From contig JAEMRL010000130.1 of assembly GCA_016463385.1 (NCBI GenBank), positions 1 through 6,823 on the forward strand: a stretch of DNA of 6,823 bases, written 5' to 3'. The notes below the pieces were generated by a model, which was given only the letters and a program-made list of their open reading frames with translations, was not told the origin of the DNA and did not search any database. Position 1 is the first letter of the stretch. Each line of letters starts with the position of its first letter. Shown one piece after another: positions 1 through 5,269 of this stretch. The DNA comes from Thermoleophilia bacterium (GTDB lineage: Bacteria > Actinomycetota > Thermoleophilia > Miltoncostaeales > Miltoncostaeaceae). The position numbers were made by a program, and so were the translations under genes.

Positions 1-297
1 GGTCGGGACGCTGGTGATGTCGGGCGATACGACCACCGTGGCGGGCACCTGCAGTGCCACGAGGATCTGACGGATGCCGGTCGTTGCGGCCACATCGTCC
101 GGGAATGCGTTGCAGCCGCTCGAACCGGTGGCGCACAGATCCGCCGTGATTCGCAAGGAGCCCGGCGACAGCCCCGTGGAGCTCGAGCCGAACTGGACGC
201 ACCCGGACGCGAGCAGGGCGGTGCAGACCGTTCCGGCGGCCACGGTCGACAGACGGCCGGCACGAATGGACGTCCTCCCGTTCGTCCGGCGCGTCAT
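1..297 (-). CDS. Secreted lipoprotein, N-terminal part (runs off left edge)
   Basis: Reading the minus strand from the ATG at 297 gives 99 open codons that continue past the window edge. Residues 1-16 are basic (several Arg), residues 17-31 form a hydrophobic core, and Cys33 follows the lipobox-like stretch LLASGC. This is the layout of a signal-peptidase II lipoprotein, so the mature protein would be lipid-anchored on the outer face of the cell membrane. Cys55 and Cys62 in the mature part could form a disulfide. A purine-rich ribosome site (GAGGAGGAAGG) sits about 10 bases before ATG 297, which favours this start over an in-frame ATG at 357. Codon use is somewhat less GC-extreme than in the neighbouring lut genes. 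It lies 137 bp downstream of lutC on the same strand, with no clear terminator between them. I do not recognise the family and only the N-terminal third or so may be visible, so no function is assigned. Confidence 0.7.
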   Translation of the reverse strand, partial: MTRRTNGRTSIRAGRLSTVAAGTVCTALLASGCVQFGSSSTGLSPGSLRITADLCATGSSGCNAFPDDVAATTGIRQILVALQVPATVVVSPDITSVPT

Positions 298-434
298 GAG
301 CGTGCCGCCTTCCTCCTCTCGGTCACGCCGTCCGGGGTTCCTTCGCGTCAGCGCCATGCCCTCTCCGTCGTCGGCGGGTGTCTGGTTGCGCGATCAACCC
401 ACACAAGCGGTGCGTCGTACAACCACCTGGACGG

Positions 435-1019
435 TCAGCGGTCCTCCACCACGAGGACGTGCAGCCCCTTGGCCCCGTGGGCGCCGAGCGTCGAGATCTT
501 CTCGATGTCCGATGTGCGGCTCGGCGCCGACACCAGTGACACGGCCGACGGCGCCCGCCCGTCGCGGGCGTAGGTCTCGACGAGCGCCTCGGCCAGCGTC
601 GCCCGCAGCCGTGACGCCGGCAGCACGGCCAGGTGGTACATGCTCACCACGTCGATCGAGCGGCCGTGCCCGGGGCCGGTCTCCAGCACCAGGGTGCCGC
701 GCTCGGCCACGCCGAGCCGCGGCACGGTGACGCCCATCGTCAGCTCCGGGCCCTCCAGCCCGAGCAGCTCGCGCCAGCCGCGCCCGCGCCCGTCGGGCCA
801 CACCAGCACCTCGCAACCGTCGCCGGCGAGGCGTCCGCCCACTCCGAGGTCGCCGAGCACCGGATCGTCGGCCAGGAGAGCGCGCTCGACGCCCCACTCC
901 GCGGCCCTCGCCGCCGCCGCTGCCGCGGCGCCGGCGGCGTCCACCACCGCGCCGGTGGCGCGCCGCCGGGCGAGTGCCGCGAGCAGCCCCTCGCTCAGCG
1001 CGGCGGTGTCGGGGGCCAT
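435..1019 (-). CDS. lutC: LutC, LUD-domain lactate utilisation protein C
   Basis: The 194-residue product is the third subunit of the LutABC L-lactate oxidation complex (lactate to pyruvate, electrons to the respiratory chain). It matches the LUD (LutC/YkgG) family, whose exact chemical role is not settled. The family hallmark is the C-terminal segment SAPSRTSDIEKI followed by GAHGAKGLHVLVVEDR, the nucleotide-like fold signature of YkgG proteins. The middle segment (about residues 90-140) contains a conserved TLVLETGPGHGR stretch, where many homologues have the polar loop preceding the 'SR-SDIE' motif. Length is at the short end for the family (about 200-240), and the N-terminal third is Ala-rich and less conserved. 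The ATG at 1019 has no visible Shine-Dalgarno sequence. It overlaps the 3' end of lutB by 25 bp, so translation is probably coupled to lutB. It is the last gene of lutABC. Confidence 0.93.
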   Translation of the reverse strand: MAPDTAALSEGLLAALARRRATGAVVDAAGAAAAAAARAAEWGVERALLADDPVLGDLGVGGRLAGDGCEVLVWPDGRGRGWRELLGLEGPELTMGVTVPRLGVAERGTLVLETGPGHGRSIDVVSMYHLAVLPASRLRATLAEALVETYARDGRAPSAVSLVSAPSRTSDIEKISTLGAHGAKGLHVLVVEDR

Positions 1020-2398
1020 CGCGTGGGGAGGTCGCGCTGGGACGTCCACTCGGCGCCCGGGCCGGGAAGGCGCCGGGCCCACCCGCGGCGGCCCGCCAGG
1101 CGCAGCCCGATCCGCGCCATGGCCACCGACAGGCGGTAGGCGGCGGGGTTGCTCCAGGCGCGGCTCCAGAGGCGGAAGCGGGCGCGGTCGCGCCGGTGCG
1201 CGGTCGTCGTGACCCGGGCGCGCACGCGCACCAGCAGGTCGTGGAGCGGGATGCCGACCGGGCAGGCGTCGTGACACGAGCCGCAGAGCGACGACATGAA
1301 GGGCAGCTCGCTCGAGCGCTCGCCCTCCATCCCCTCCAGCAGCGGCGTCAGCACCGAGCCGATCGGCCCCGAGTAGGGCGACCCGTACGCCTGCCCGCCG
1401 ACGCTCCGCCACATCGGGCAGGAGTAGAGGCAGGCGCCGCAGCGGATGCAGTCGAGCGCCTCCTCCAGGTCCGTGCCGAGCAGCGCCGAGCGCCCGCCGT
1501 CGAGGATCACCAGGTGCAGCTCCTCGGGGCCGTCGGCCTCGCCCGGCGCGCGCGGGCCGGTGATCAGGTTGACGTAGCCGGCCGCGTCGTCGCCGATCGC
1601 CGCCATCGGGAGGATCTGCAGGATGTGGGCGGCCTCGTCCCAGTCGCGCACCACCCGCTCCATGCCCATCACCGCGACGTGGATGCGGGGCAGCGCGGTC
1701 ACCAGCCGGGCGTTGCCCTCGTTCTCGACGACGCAGATCGTGCCGGTCTCGGCGACCCCGAAGTTGACCCCCGAGATGCCGATGTCGGCGCTCGCGAACA
1801 CCTCGCGCAGCCGCGTGCGCGCGTGGGCGACCAGCGCCTCGCGGTCGGTCGGCAGCTCCCAGCCGCTCTCGGCCATCAGCACCTGGCGCACCTGCTCCTT
1901 GTTGAGGTGCACCGCGGGGGCCACGATGTGGCTCGGGTGCTGCCCGGCGAGCTGCAGGATCCACTCGCCGAGATCCGTCTCGACCACCCGCAGCCCCGAC
2001 TCCTCGATCGCCTCGTTGAGCTTGATCTCCTCGGTGGCCATCGACTTCGACTTGGCCACGAGCGTCGCCCCACGCGCCGCCGCGAGGTCGGTGATGTAGC
2101 GGCAGGCGGCGTCGGCGTCGGCTGCCCGCGTCACCACGCCCCCGGCCGCGGTCACGCGCTCCTCCAGGCGCGCGAGCAGCTCCGGCAGGTCGCCGATGTC
2201 GCCGCGGCGGATCTCGCGCGCCCGCGCCCGCATCTCCGCAAAGGGGTTCTCGGCGGAGATCCTCGTCCGGGCCGCGCCCCAGCTCGCACCGGCCGCGCGC
2301 AGGTTGGCCGCGAGGGCGTCGTCGGCGAGGGCCTCGCGGGTGCGCTCGCGCAGCGGCGCCGTCGTGTCGGAGTAGACCACCGGCCGCCGCCCGCTCAT
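995..2398 (-). CDS. lutB: LutB, iron-sulfur subunit of L-lactate utilisation complex
   Basis: The 467-residue product is the large subunit of LutABC, carrying a LUD domain followed by a ferredoxin-type 4Fe-4S domain. The LUD part covers about residues 65-305 (for example the KSKSMATEEI and ISGVNFGVAETGT segments, characteristic of LutB/YkgF). The first cluster motif is Cys317-x2-Cys320-x2-Cys323-x3-Cys327-Pro, and the second is Cys372-x2-Cys375-x3-Cys379-Pro, in the context SSLCGSCHDACPVGIPLHDLL. Between them lies the family signature GGQAYGSPYSGPIGSVLTPLL. The C-terminal 75 residues are basic and Trp/Arg-rich, as usual for the family tail. The start ATG at 2398 shares four bases (ATGA) with the lutA stop, a classic sign of translational coupling. 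Length and domain order are normal for LutB. The protein is expected to be cytoplasmic, associated with the membrane electron-transfer chain. Confidence 0.97.
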   Translation of the reverse strand: MSGRRPVVYSDTTAPLRERTREALADDALAANLRAAGASWGAARTRISAENPFAEMRARAREIRRGDIGDLPELLARLEERVTAAGGVVTRAADADAACRYITDLAAARGATLVAKSKSMATEEIKLNEAIEESGLRVVETDLGEWILQLAGQHPSHIVAPAVHLNKEQVRQVLMAESGWELPTDREALVAHARTRLREVFASADIGISGVNFGVAETGTICVVENEGNARLVTALPRIHVAVMGMERVVRDWDEAAHILQILPMAAIGDDAAGYVNLITGPRAPGEADGPEELHLVILDGGRSALLGTDLEEALDCIRCGACLYSCPMWRSVGGQAYGSPYSGPIGSVLTPLLEGMEGERSSELPFMSSLCGSCHDACPVGIPLHDLLVRVRARVTTTAHRRDRARFRLWSRAWSNPAAYRLSVAMARIGLRLAGRRGWARRLPGPGAEWTSQRDLPTRWPPTPPR

Positions 2399-3102
2399 CC
2401 GGCGAGCACCTCGGCGATGTGCCGCACCCGCAGCGGCACGCCCGTGCGCCGGGCGCGGCCGGCGATGTGCATCAGGCAGGAGAGGTCGCACGCGATCAGC
2501 TCGTCGGCGCCGGTCGCCGCCGCGTGGCGGGCCTTCTCCTCGCCGAGGCGCCCGGACACCTCGGGGAAGTTGACGCTGAACGTGCCGCCGAAGCCGCAGC
2601 AGACGTCGGTCGCCTCCATCTCGCGCAACTCGACTCCTTCCACCGCCCGCAGGGCCGCCCGCCCGCTCTCGCGCTCGCCGAGCAGGCGCAGCATGTGGCA
2701 GGAGTCGTGATAGGTCGCCGAGCCGGATCCCCGCGCGCCCGTATCGAGGCCGTGCTCGGCCAGGAACTGGGTGAACTCGCGGGTGCGCCCGGCCATCGCC
2801 AGAGCGGCCTCCTCCTCGGGCTGCCCGGCGAAGAGCTCGGGGTAGCCGTGGCGCACCATCGCCGCGCACGAGCCCGAGGGCACCACCACCGGGTCGTCGC
2901 CGGCGAAGGCCGCGAGCGCGGTGCGGGCCACCCGGCGCGCCTGGTCGGGGTGGCCCGACGACCAGCCCGGCTGCCCGCAGCAGGTCTGGCGCCGCGGCAC
3001 CGACACCTCGACGCCCGCACGCTCCAGCACGGTGCGGGTGGCCCGCCAGACCGAGGGCGCCATCACGTCCGACAGGCACGTCCGCATGAGCATCGCGCGC
3101 AT
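2395..3102 (-). CDS. lutA: LutA, (Fe-S)-binding CCG-domain subunit of L-lactate utilisation complex
   Basis: The 235-residue product is the first gene of lutABC and belongs to the GlcF/HdrD-like proteins with two CCG (DUF224) domains. The Cys residues of repeat one are Cys9, Cys41-Cys42 (TCCGQPG) and Cys79 (PSGSC). Those of repeat two are Cys135 (YHDSCH), Cys168-Cys169 (VCCGFGGTF) and Cys209. Each set is expected to bind an iron-sulfur cluster or a related redox centre; this is family knowledge, not visible directly. Length is typical (about 240). The ATG at 3102 follows a GGAGGG at 13 bases, somewhat long spacing. In-frame ATGs at 3093 and 3087 are possible alternatives, because homologues often begin only a few residues before the first conserved Cys. 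The gene is divergent from ssrA, with only 52 bp between them, so its promoter must overlap the ssrA promoter or even the ssrA 5' end. No permease or GntR-type regulator is present nearby. Confidence 0.95.
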   Translation of the reverse strand: MRAMLMRTCLSDVMAPSVWRATRTVLERAGVEVSVPRRQTCCGQPGWSSGHPDQARRVARTALAAFAGDDPVVVPSGSCAAMVRHGYPELFAGQPEEEAALAMAGRTREFTQFLAEHGLDTGARGSGSATYHDSCHMLRLLGERESGRAALRAVEGVELREMEATDVCCGFGGTFSVNFPEVSGRLGEEKARHAAATGADELIACDLSCLMHIAGRARRTGVPLRVRHIAEVLAG

Positions 3103-3105
3103 CGG

Positions 3106-3134
3106 ATGATCGTAGCCCTCCGCGGTGCTACCCT
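3106..3134 (+). promoter_or_regulatory. Candidate ssrA promoter
   Basis: TACCCT at 3129-3134 is a TANNNT-type -10 hexamer 20 bases before the mature tmRNA 5' end, which leaves a short leader for RNase P to remove. A weak -35 (ATGATC at 3106-3111) lies at a 17-base spacing and overlaps the lutA start codon region. The same eight bases, TACCCTCG, occur at the proposed promoter of the GAF-domain gene (6328-6335). The -10 is reasonable and the -35 is poor. Confidence 0.45.
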
Positions 3135-3154
3135 CGCTGGGCAGGACGCATCAC

Positions 3155-3521
3155 GGGCCCGATCCAGTTTCGACGGAGCGGTACCGCATCGGTAAGCGAG
3201 CCGCGGACCCGGTGGACCGCGTTAAAAACCGGGAAACAACGGAGCTGCGGAGAACTCTCCCAAGCTCGCTCTCGCTGCCTAAACAGCAGTAAATGAGGGC
3301 CATCGGCCTCCCTTCGGATCGTGAGGGAGATCACCGGTGTCAACTAGCGATCCTGGCTCCGAAGCAACGGCACTCGGCGGAGGAGCGAGATAACAGGAGA
3401 GCCTGGCGGGGAGGCGGTTGGTCGCCGGTGACGCCCCCCGCGAGATCCTCACCGACGACTGCGCTCGGAGAAGCCGATGGGGCAACGCTTTCGGACGCCG
3501 GGGCAGTGCCGGCCGGGTCCA
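3155..3521 (+). ncRNA. ssrA: tmRNA (transfer-messenger RNA), trans-translation
   Basis: This 367-nt RNA rescues ribosomes stalled on broken mRNAs together with SmpB and adds a degradation tag. The 5' end GGGCCCG (3155-3161) pairs with CGGGTCC (3514-3520) as a 7-bp acceptor stem with one G-U pair, followed by discriminator A3521; CCA is not encoded. The conserved GTTTCGACGG follows at 3167-3176. P2 is supported by CATCGG (3187-3192) pairing with CCGATG (3474-3479). Pseudoknot PK1 has stem 1 CGCGG/CCGCG (3202-3206/3217-3221) and stem 2 CCCGG/CCGGG (3208-3212/3229-3233), joined by TTAAAAA, the same layout as in E. coli. The tag frame ends LALAA-stop with the highly conserved CTCGCTGCCTAA. The T-stem GCCGG/CCGGC (3497-3501/3509-3513) holds a seven-base loop GGCAGTG that departs from the normal T-loop. 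A terminator follows 7 bases downstream. Confidence 0.95.
3247..3282 (+). other. tmRNA tag-peptide reading frame
   Basis: Within ssrA, the frame ending at TAA 3280-3282 encodes the proteolysis tag. If the resume codon is GCG at 3247, the encoded tag is AENSPKLALAA (an extra Ala comes from the charged tmRNA). I prefer this codon because an A lies four bases upstream, the position of the essential A86 in E. coli tmRNA, and because it sits 13 bases after PK1 (11 in E. coli). Earlier in-frame choices (GCT 3244, GGA 3241) lack that A. The LAA end is the ClpXP recognition signal. Confidence 0.7.
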
Positions 3522-3528
3522 CTGCAGT

Positions 3529-3572
3529 GAGAGGGGGTCGGGACAGCGGAGACGCTGGACCGGCCCCCTCTC
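3529..3572. terminator. Strong hairpin terminator after ssrA
   Basis: A 13-bp stem (3529-3541 with 3560-3572, one T-G pair) encloses a GA/GA internal loop, then a second 5-bp stem CAGCG/CGCTG (3544-3548/3553-3557) capped by GAGA, a GNRA-type tetraloop. The following bases TCTCGTTCC are only weakly T-rich, as is common in high-GC genomes. Its place between ssrA and the convergent gene ending at 3593 suggests it serves both strands. Confidence 0.8.
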
Positions 3573-3592
3573 TCGTTCCGCGCCCGTCGCGC

Positions 3593-3835
3593 CTAGCGGC
3601 CGCCGCCGTGGAAGTAGGTGATGTCGCGGTCGGGCGGGTTGATCTCGGCCTGGCGTTTGCCCTCGATCCGGCCGGCCCAGTCCTCGGCGATCACCGGCCA
3701 GCGGTCGAGCACGTCCTTGTGGCGCATGAACCACAGCAGCTCAGGCCGGGAACGGTCGCGGGCGGTGTGGAACGCGCCGTCGGTGAAGGGCTCGGACACG
3801 CCGACGAGTATCCGATCCGCCCCGTGCGGGGGCAA
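3593..3835 (-). CDS. Small uncharacterised protein (up to 80 residues)
   Basis: The minus-strand frame from 3835 to the TAG at 3593 has strong G/C bias at third positions from about codon 11 onward. It is rich in Trp, Asp and Arg (segments such as PELLWFMRHKDVLDRW and AEDWAGRIEGKRQ), which looks like a genuine soluble protein, not a shadow frame. No signal peptide or membrane segment is visible. The start is uncertain: the longest version uses TTG at 3835, while GTG at 3799 would give 68 residues and better matches where codon bias begins; neither has a good ribosome site. The C-terminus DITYFHGGGR may be flexible. The gene is convergent with ssrA and divergent from the gene at 3947. I do not recognise the family and assign no function. 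Confidence 0.6.
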   Translation of the reverse strand: MPPHGADRILVGVSEPFTDGAFHTARDRSRPELLWFMRHKDVLDRWPVIAEDWAGRIEGKRQAEINPPDRDITYFHGGGR

Positions 3836-3850
3836 GGTGATCGGCGCGAG

Positions 3851-3899
3851 AGGTTAGGAGTCACCTGAGAATCCCATGTGAATGCGGGTTCTCGTCTCA
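3851..3899. promoter_or_regulatory. Possible control region between divergent genes
   Basis: An imperfect inverted repeat (GAGAATCCC at 3867-3875 and GGGTTCTC at 3886-3893, one bulged T) lies between the divergent genes at 3835 and 3947. On the minus strand TTCACA and TTCTCA recur at an 11-bp period and are followed by TAACCT (3856-3851), a TANNNT-type -10 that could drive the small minus-strand gene. This resembles the arrays at 5215-5269 and 6200-6255, but is degenerate and differently spaced. Confidence 0.25.
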
Positions 3900-3946
3900 T
3901 CACGCCCGTGGCGGCGCCGATGGGGAAGATGACGAAAGGAGCTTCC

Positions 3947-4495
3947 ATGAGCCTCACCATCGGAAGCGTCACCCCGCACCACGGCCCGCCCCCGGCGGGC
4001 GGGCCTGGCGGTGCGAACCCCATGAAGCAGGTCATGGCCGGAGCGGCGTCGCTGCTCGGGATGAGCGACGAGGAGATGCGCAGCGCCCTGCGGGGCGGCG
4101 GAACCACTCTCGCCGATCTGGCCGCCGAGAAGGGCGTCTCCAAGGACGACCTCCTGGCGGCGGTTACCGCGGGAGTCCAGGAGGCCGGCCCGCCGCCCGG
4201 CGCGGAGGACGTAGACGCCGCGACCATCGCCCAGGGGATCATCGACGGCACGGCCGGCCCCGGGCGCGGCCGAGGAGGGCCCGGCGGGCCGCCGCCGGGG
4301 GACCGGGGCGCCGACATGGCCGCGCGGCTCGGATCGCTGACCAGCGCGCTCGGGATGGACGAGACGTCGTTCTTCGACGCGCTGAAGGCCGGCACGTCCC
4401 TCGCGGAGCTCGCCGACCAGCACGGGGTGTCCCAGGGAGCCCTGAAGCAGATCCTGCTCGGCCCGGTGTCGGTGTCGGTGGACACGCGGGCCTGA
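3947..4495 (+). CDS. Uncharacterised Gly/Pro-rich protein with two helical repeat units
   Basis: The 182-residue product has a His/Gly/Pro-rich N-terminus (residues 8-24), a first helical unit (about 28-79, ending TLADLAAEKGVSKDDLLAAV), a Gly/Pro linker (about 101-120) and a second unit (about 125-172, with SLAELADQHGVSQGALKQIL). The two units share the pattern LGM-(D/E)-x-FF/MR-xAL-xxG-(T/S)LA-(D/E)LA-xx-(H/K)GVS-xxxL, so the gene arose by internal duplication. Such units occur in many uncharacterised actinobacterial proteins and resemble a helix-turn-helix, but DNA binding is not shown. No signal peptide or membrane helix is seen. ATG 3947 is chosen because AAAGGAG lies 5 bases upstream; an in-frame ATG at 3878 would add 23 residues with no ribosome site. 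The gene stands alone and ends at a strong terminator. The function is unknown. Confidence 0.85.
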   Translation: MSLTIGSVTPHHGPPPAGGPGGANPMKQVMAGAASLLGMSDEEMRSALRGGGTTLADLAAEKGVSKDDLLAAVTAGVQEAGPPPGAEDVDAATIAQGIIDGTAGPGRGRGGPGGPPPGDRGADMAARLGSLTSALGMDETSFFDALKAGTSLAELADQHGVSQGALKQILLGPVSVSVDTRA

Positions 4496-4497
4496 GC

Positions 4498-4537
4498 GCC
4501 GCCGGGCCGAGGGGCGGGACCCCCTCGGCCCGGCGGC
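4498..4537. terminator. 17-bp GC-rich bidirectional terminator hairpin
   Basis: A perfect 17-bp stem (4498-4514 with 4521-4537) encloses a six-base loop, CGGGAC. It begins two bases after the stop of the plus-strand gene and ends seven bases before the stop of the convergent minus-strand gene, so it can terminate both transcripts. There is no T tract on either side. Confidence 0.85.
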
Positions 4538-4544
4538 CGGCGGC

Positions 4545-5171
4545 TCAGGTGTCGCCGCCGCCGCTCGAGTCGCCACCGCCGCCGCCGGCGGGCGCGACGT
4601 AGGTGTTGTCGCCGCCGCCGGTGCCGTCGTCACCGGCCGTGGCGTCGCCGTCACCGGTGTTGTCGCCGCCGTTGGTGCCGTCGTTTCCGGCCGTCCGGTC
4701 CCGGTCGCGGCTGTTGTCGCCACCGTTGTTCCCACCCCGGGTGCCGTCGTCGTCCCGGGTGGCGTCGCCGTCGCCGGTGCCGTCGTTGCCGCGGGTGCGG
4801 TCCCCGTCGCGGCTGTTGTCGCCGCCGTTGTTCCCGCCCCGGGTGCCGTCGTTGTCGCGCGTCGCGTCGCCGTCGCGCGTGCCGTCGTTGCCCGGCGTCG
4901 CGTCGCCGTCGACGCTGTTCGCGCCGCCGTTGTTGCCGCCCCGGGTGCCGTCGTCGTCGAGGGTCCCGTCTCCCGTCGGATCCGGACCCGCGCCGATGTC
5001 GTCGTCCTCGGCGGTCTCCAGGAGCACGATCCCGTCCTGCGTCCGTGCCTCCTGCGCCAGGCGGCGATCGATGGTGCTGTCGCCTCCGTCGTCGCCCAGC
5101 GTCACGCCCGCCCAGGCTCCACCGATGACGGCGACCACCAGTGCGCCCACTCCGATCCGTGCTGCGTTCAT
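4545..5171 (-). CDS. Exported or membrane-anchored Asp/Asn/Gly-rich repeat protein
   Basis: The 208-residue product starts with one hydrophobic segment (residues 6-25, MNAARIGVGALVVAVIGGAW), which acts as a signal peptide or a single membrane anchor. A short ordinary segment follows (about 30-60), then a low-complexity, highly acidic and polar tail (about 61-208) rich in Asp, Gly, Asn and Thr. Two consecutive 34-residue repeats (97-130 and 131-164) are nearly identical, flanked by partial copies (about 74-96 and 165-190). The tail may be extended, hydrophilic and able to bind cations such as calcium; that is an inference, since the sequence is not a canonical RTX or thrombospondin-3 repeat. 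The ATG at 5171 has a strong AGGAGGT ribosome site. The gene lies downstream of the kinase gene but has its own promoter array (5215-5269). I do not recognise a named family. Confidence 0.85.
   Translation of the reverse strand: MNAARIGVGALVVAVIGGAWAGVTLGDDGGDSTIDRRLAQEARTQDGIVLLETAEDDDIGAGPDPTGDGTLDDDGTRGGNNGGANSVDGDATPGNDGTRDGDATRDNDGTRGGNNGGDNSRDGDRTRGNDGTGDGDATRDDDGTRGGNNGGDNSRDRDRTAGNDGTNGGDNTGDGDATAGDDGTGGGDNTYVAPAGGGGGDSSGGGDT
4680..4883 (-). repeat. Two tandem 102-bp coding repeats
   Basis: The repeats 4782-4883 and 4680-4781 encode the two 34-residue units of the acidic tail and are near-identical at DNA level, with shorter related copies on both sides. Such arrays expand and contract by slippage or recombination, so length is likely to differ between strains and could be collapsed in short-read assemblies. 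Confidence 0.85.
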
Positions 5172-5214
5172 CGATCCACCTCCTCGCCTGGCGTCGCCAG
5201 GGTCGTTTCCGGAG

Positions 5215-5269
5215 ACGCTAGGTGCGCACTCTGAGATGGCCGTGAGACGGGCATGAGACCGTCCTCACG
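5215..5269 (-). promoter_or_regulatory. Promoter with TCTCA direct-repeat array, for the 5171 gene
   Basis: Read on the minus strand, TCTCA occurs three times at exactly 11-bp spacing (starting at 5258, 5247 and 5236). The first is preceded by an inverted half-site giving TGAGGACGGTCTCA (5267-5254). Eleven bases after the last TCTCA comes TAGCGT (5220-5215), a TANNNT-type -10, which places the transcript start near 5208, about 37 bases before the ATG. Half-sites on one helical face every 11 bp, ending 11 bases before the -10, match how PhoB/OmpR-type activators sit at promoters (family knowledge). The regulator itself is not in the window. Confidence 0.6.

Noticed and set aside
377..396. Short inverted repeat GGTTG/CAACC between lutC and the lipoprotein gene as a terminator
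   Set aside because: The stem is only 5 bp with no T tract; it is within chance expectation.
74..730. Plus-strand open frame at the left end
   Set aside because: It crosses both the lipoprotein start and lutC on the opposite strand and becomes Arg/Pro/Ser-rich; no domain is seen.
1020..1964. Upstream extension of the lutC frame
   Set aside because: This part is out of frame with lutB and gives Arg/Gly-rich nonsense; LutC homology begins at ATG 1019.
974..2710. Very long open frame on the plus strand across lutC, lutB and lutA
   Set aside because: It is antisense to three clearly recognised genes; its protein is Arg/Ala/His-rich with no domain. Long antisense frames are expected in such GC-rich DNA.
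3340..3734. Several open frames overlapping the tmRNA on both strands
   Set aside because: The region is explained by tmRNA structure (acceptor, P2, PK1, tag frame) and its terminator; the frames show no domain.
3878..3946. Earlier ATG (3878) for the 182-residue gene
   Set aside because: There is no ribosome site before it, and it falls within the inverted repeat; ATG 3947 has AAAGGAG at good spacing.
4680..4883. CRISPR-like or structural repeat array
   Set aside because: The 102-bp repeats are directly adjacent, stay in frame, and encode the protein tail; there are no spacers.
4603..5256. Plus-strand Ser/Pro-rich open frame opposite the acidic repeat protein
   Set aside because: It is the mirror image of the Asp/Gly repeats. 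The minus-strand frame has a strong ribosome site and a signal segment.
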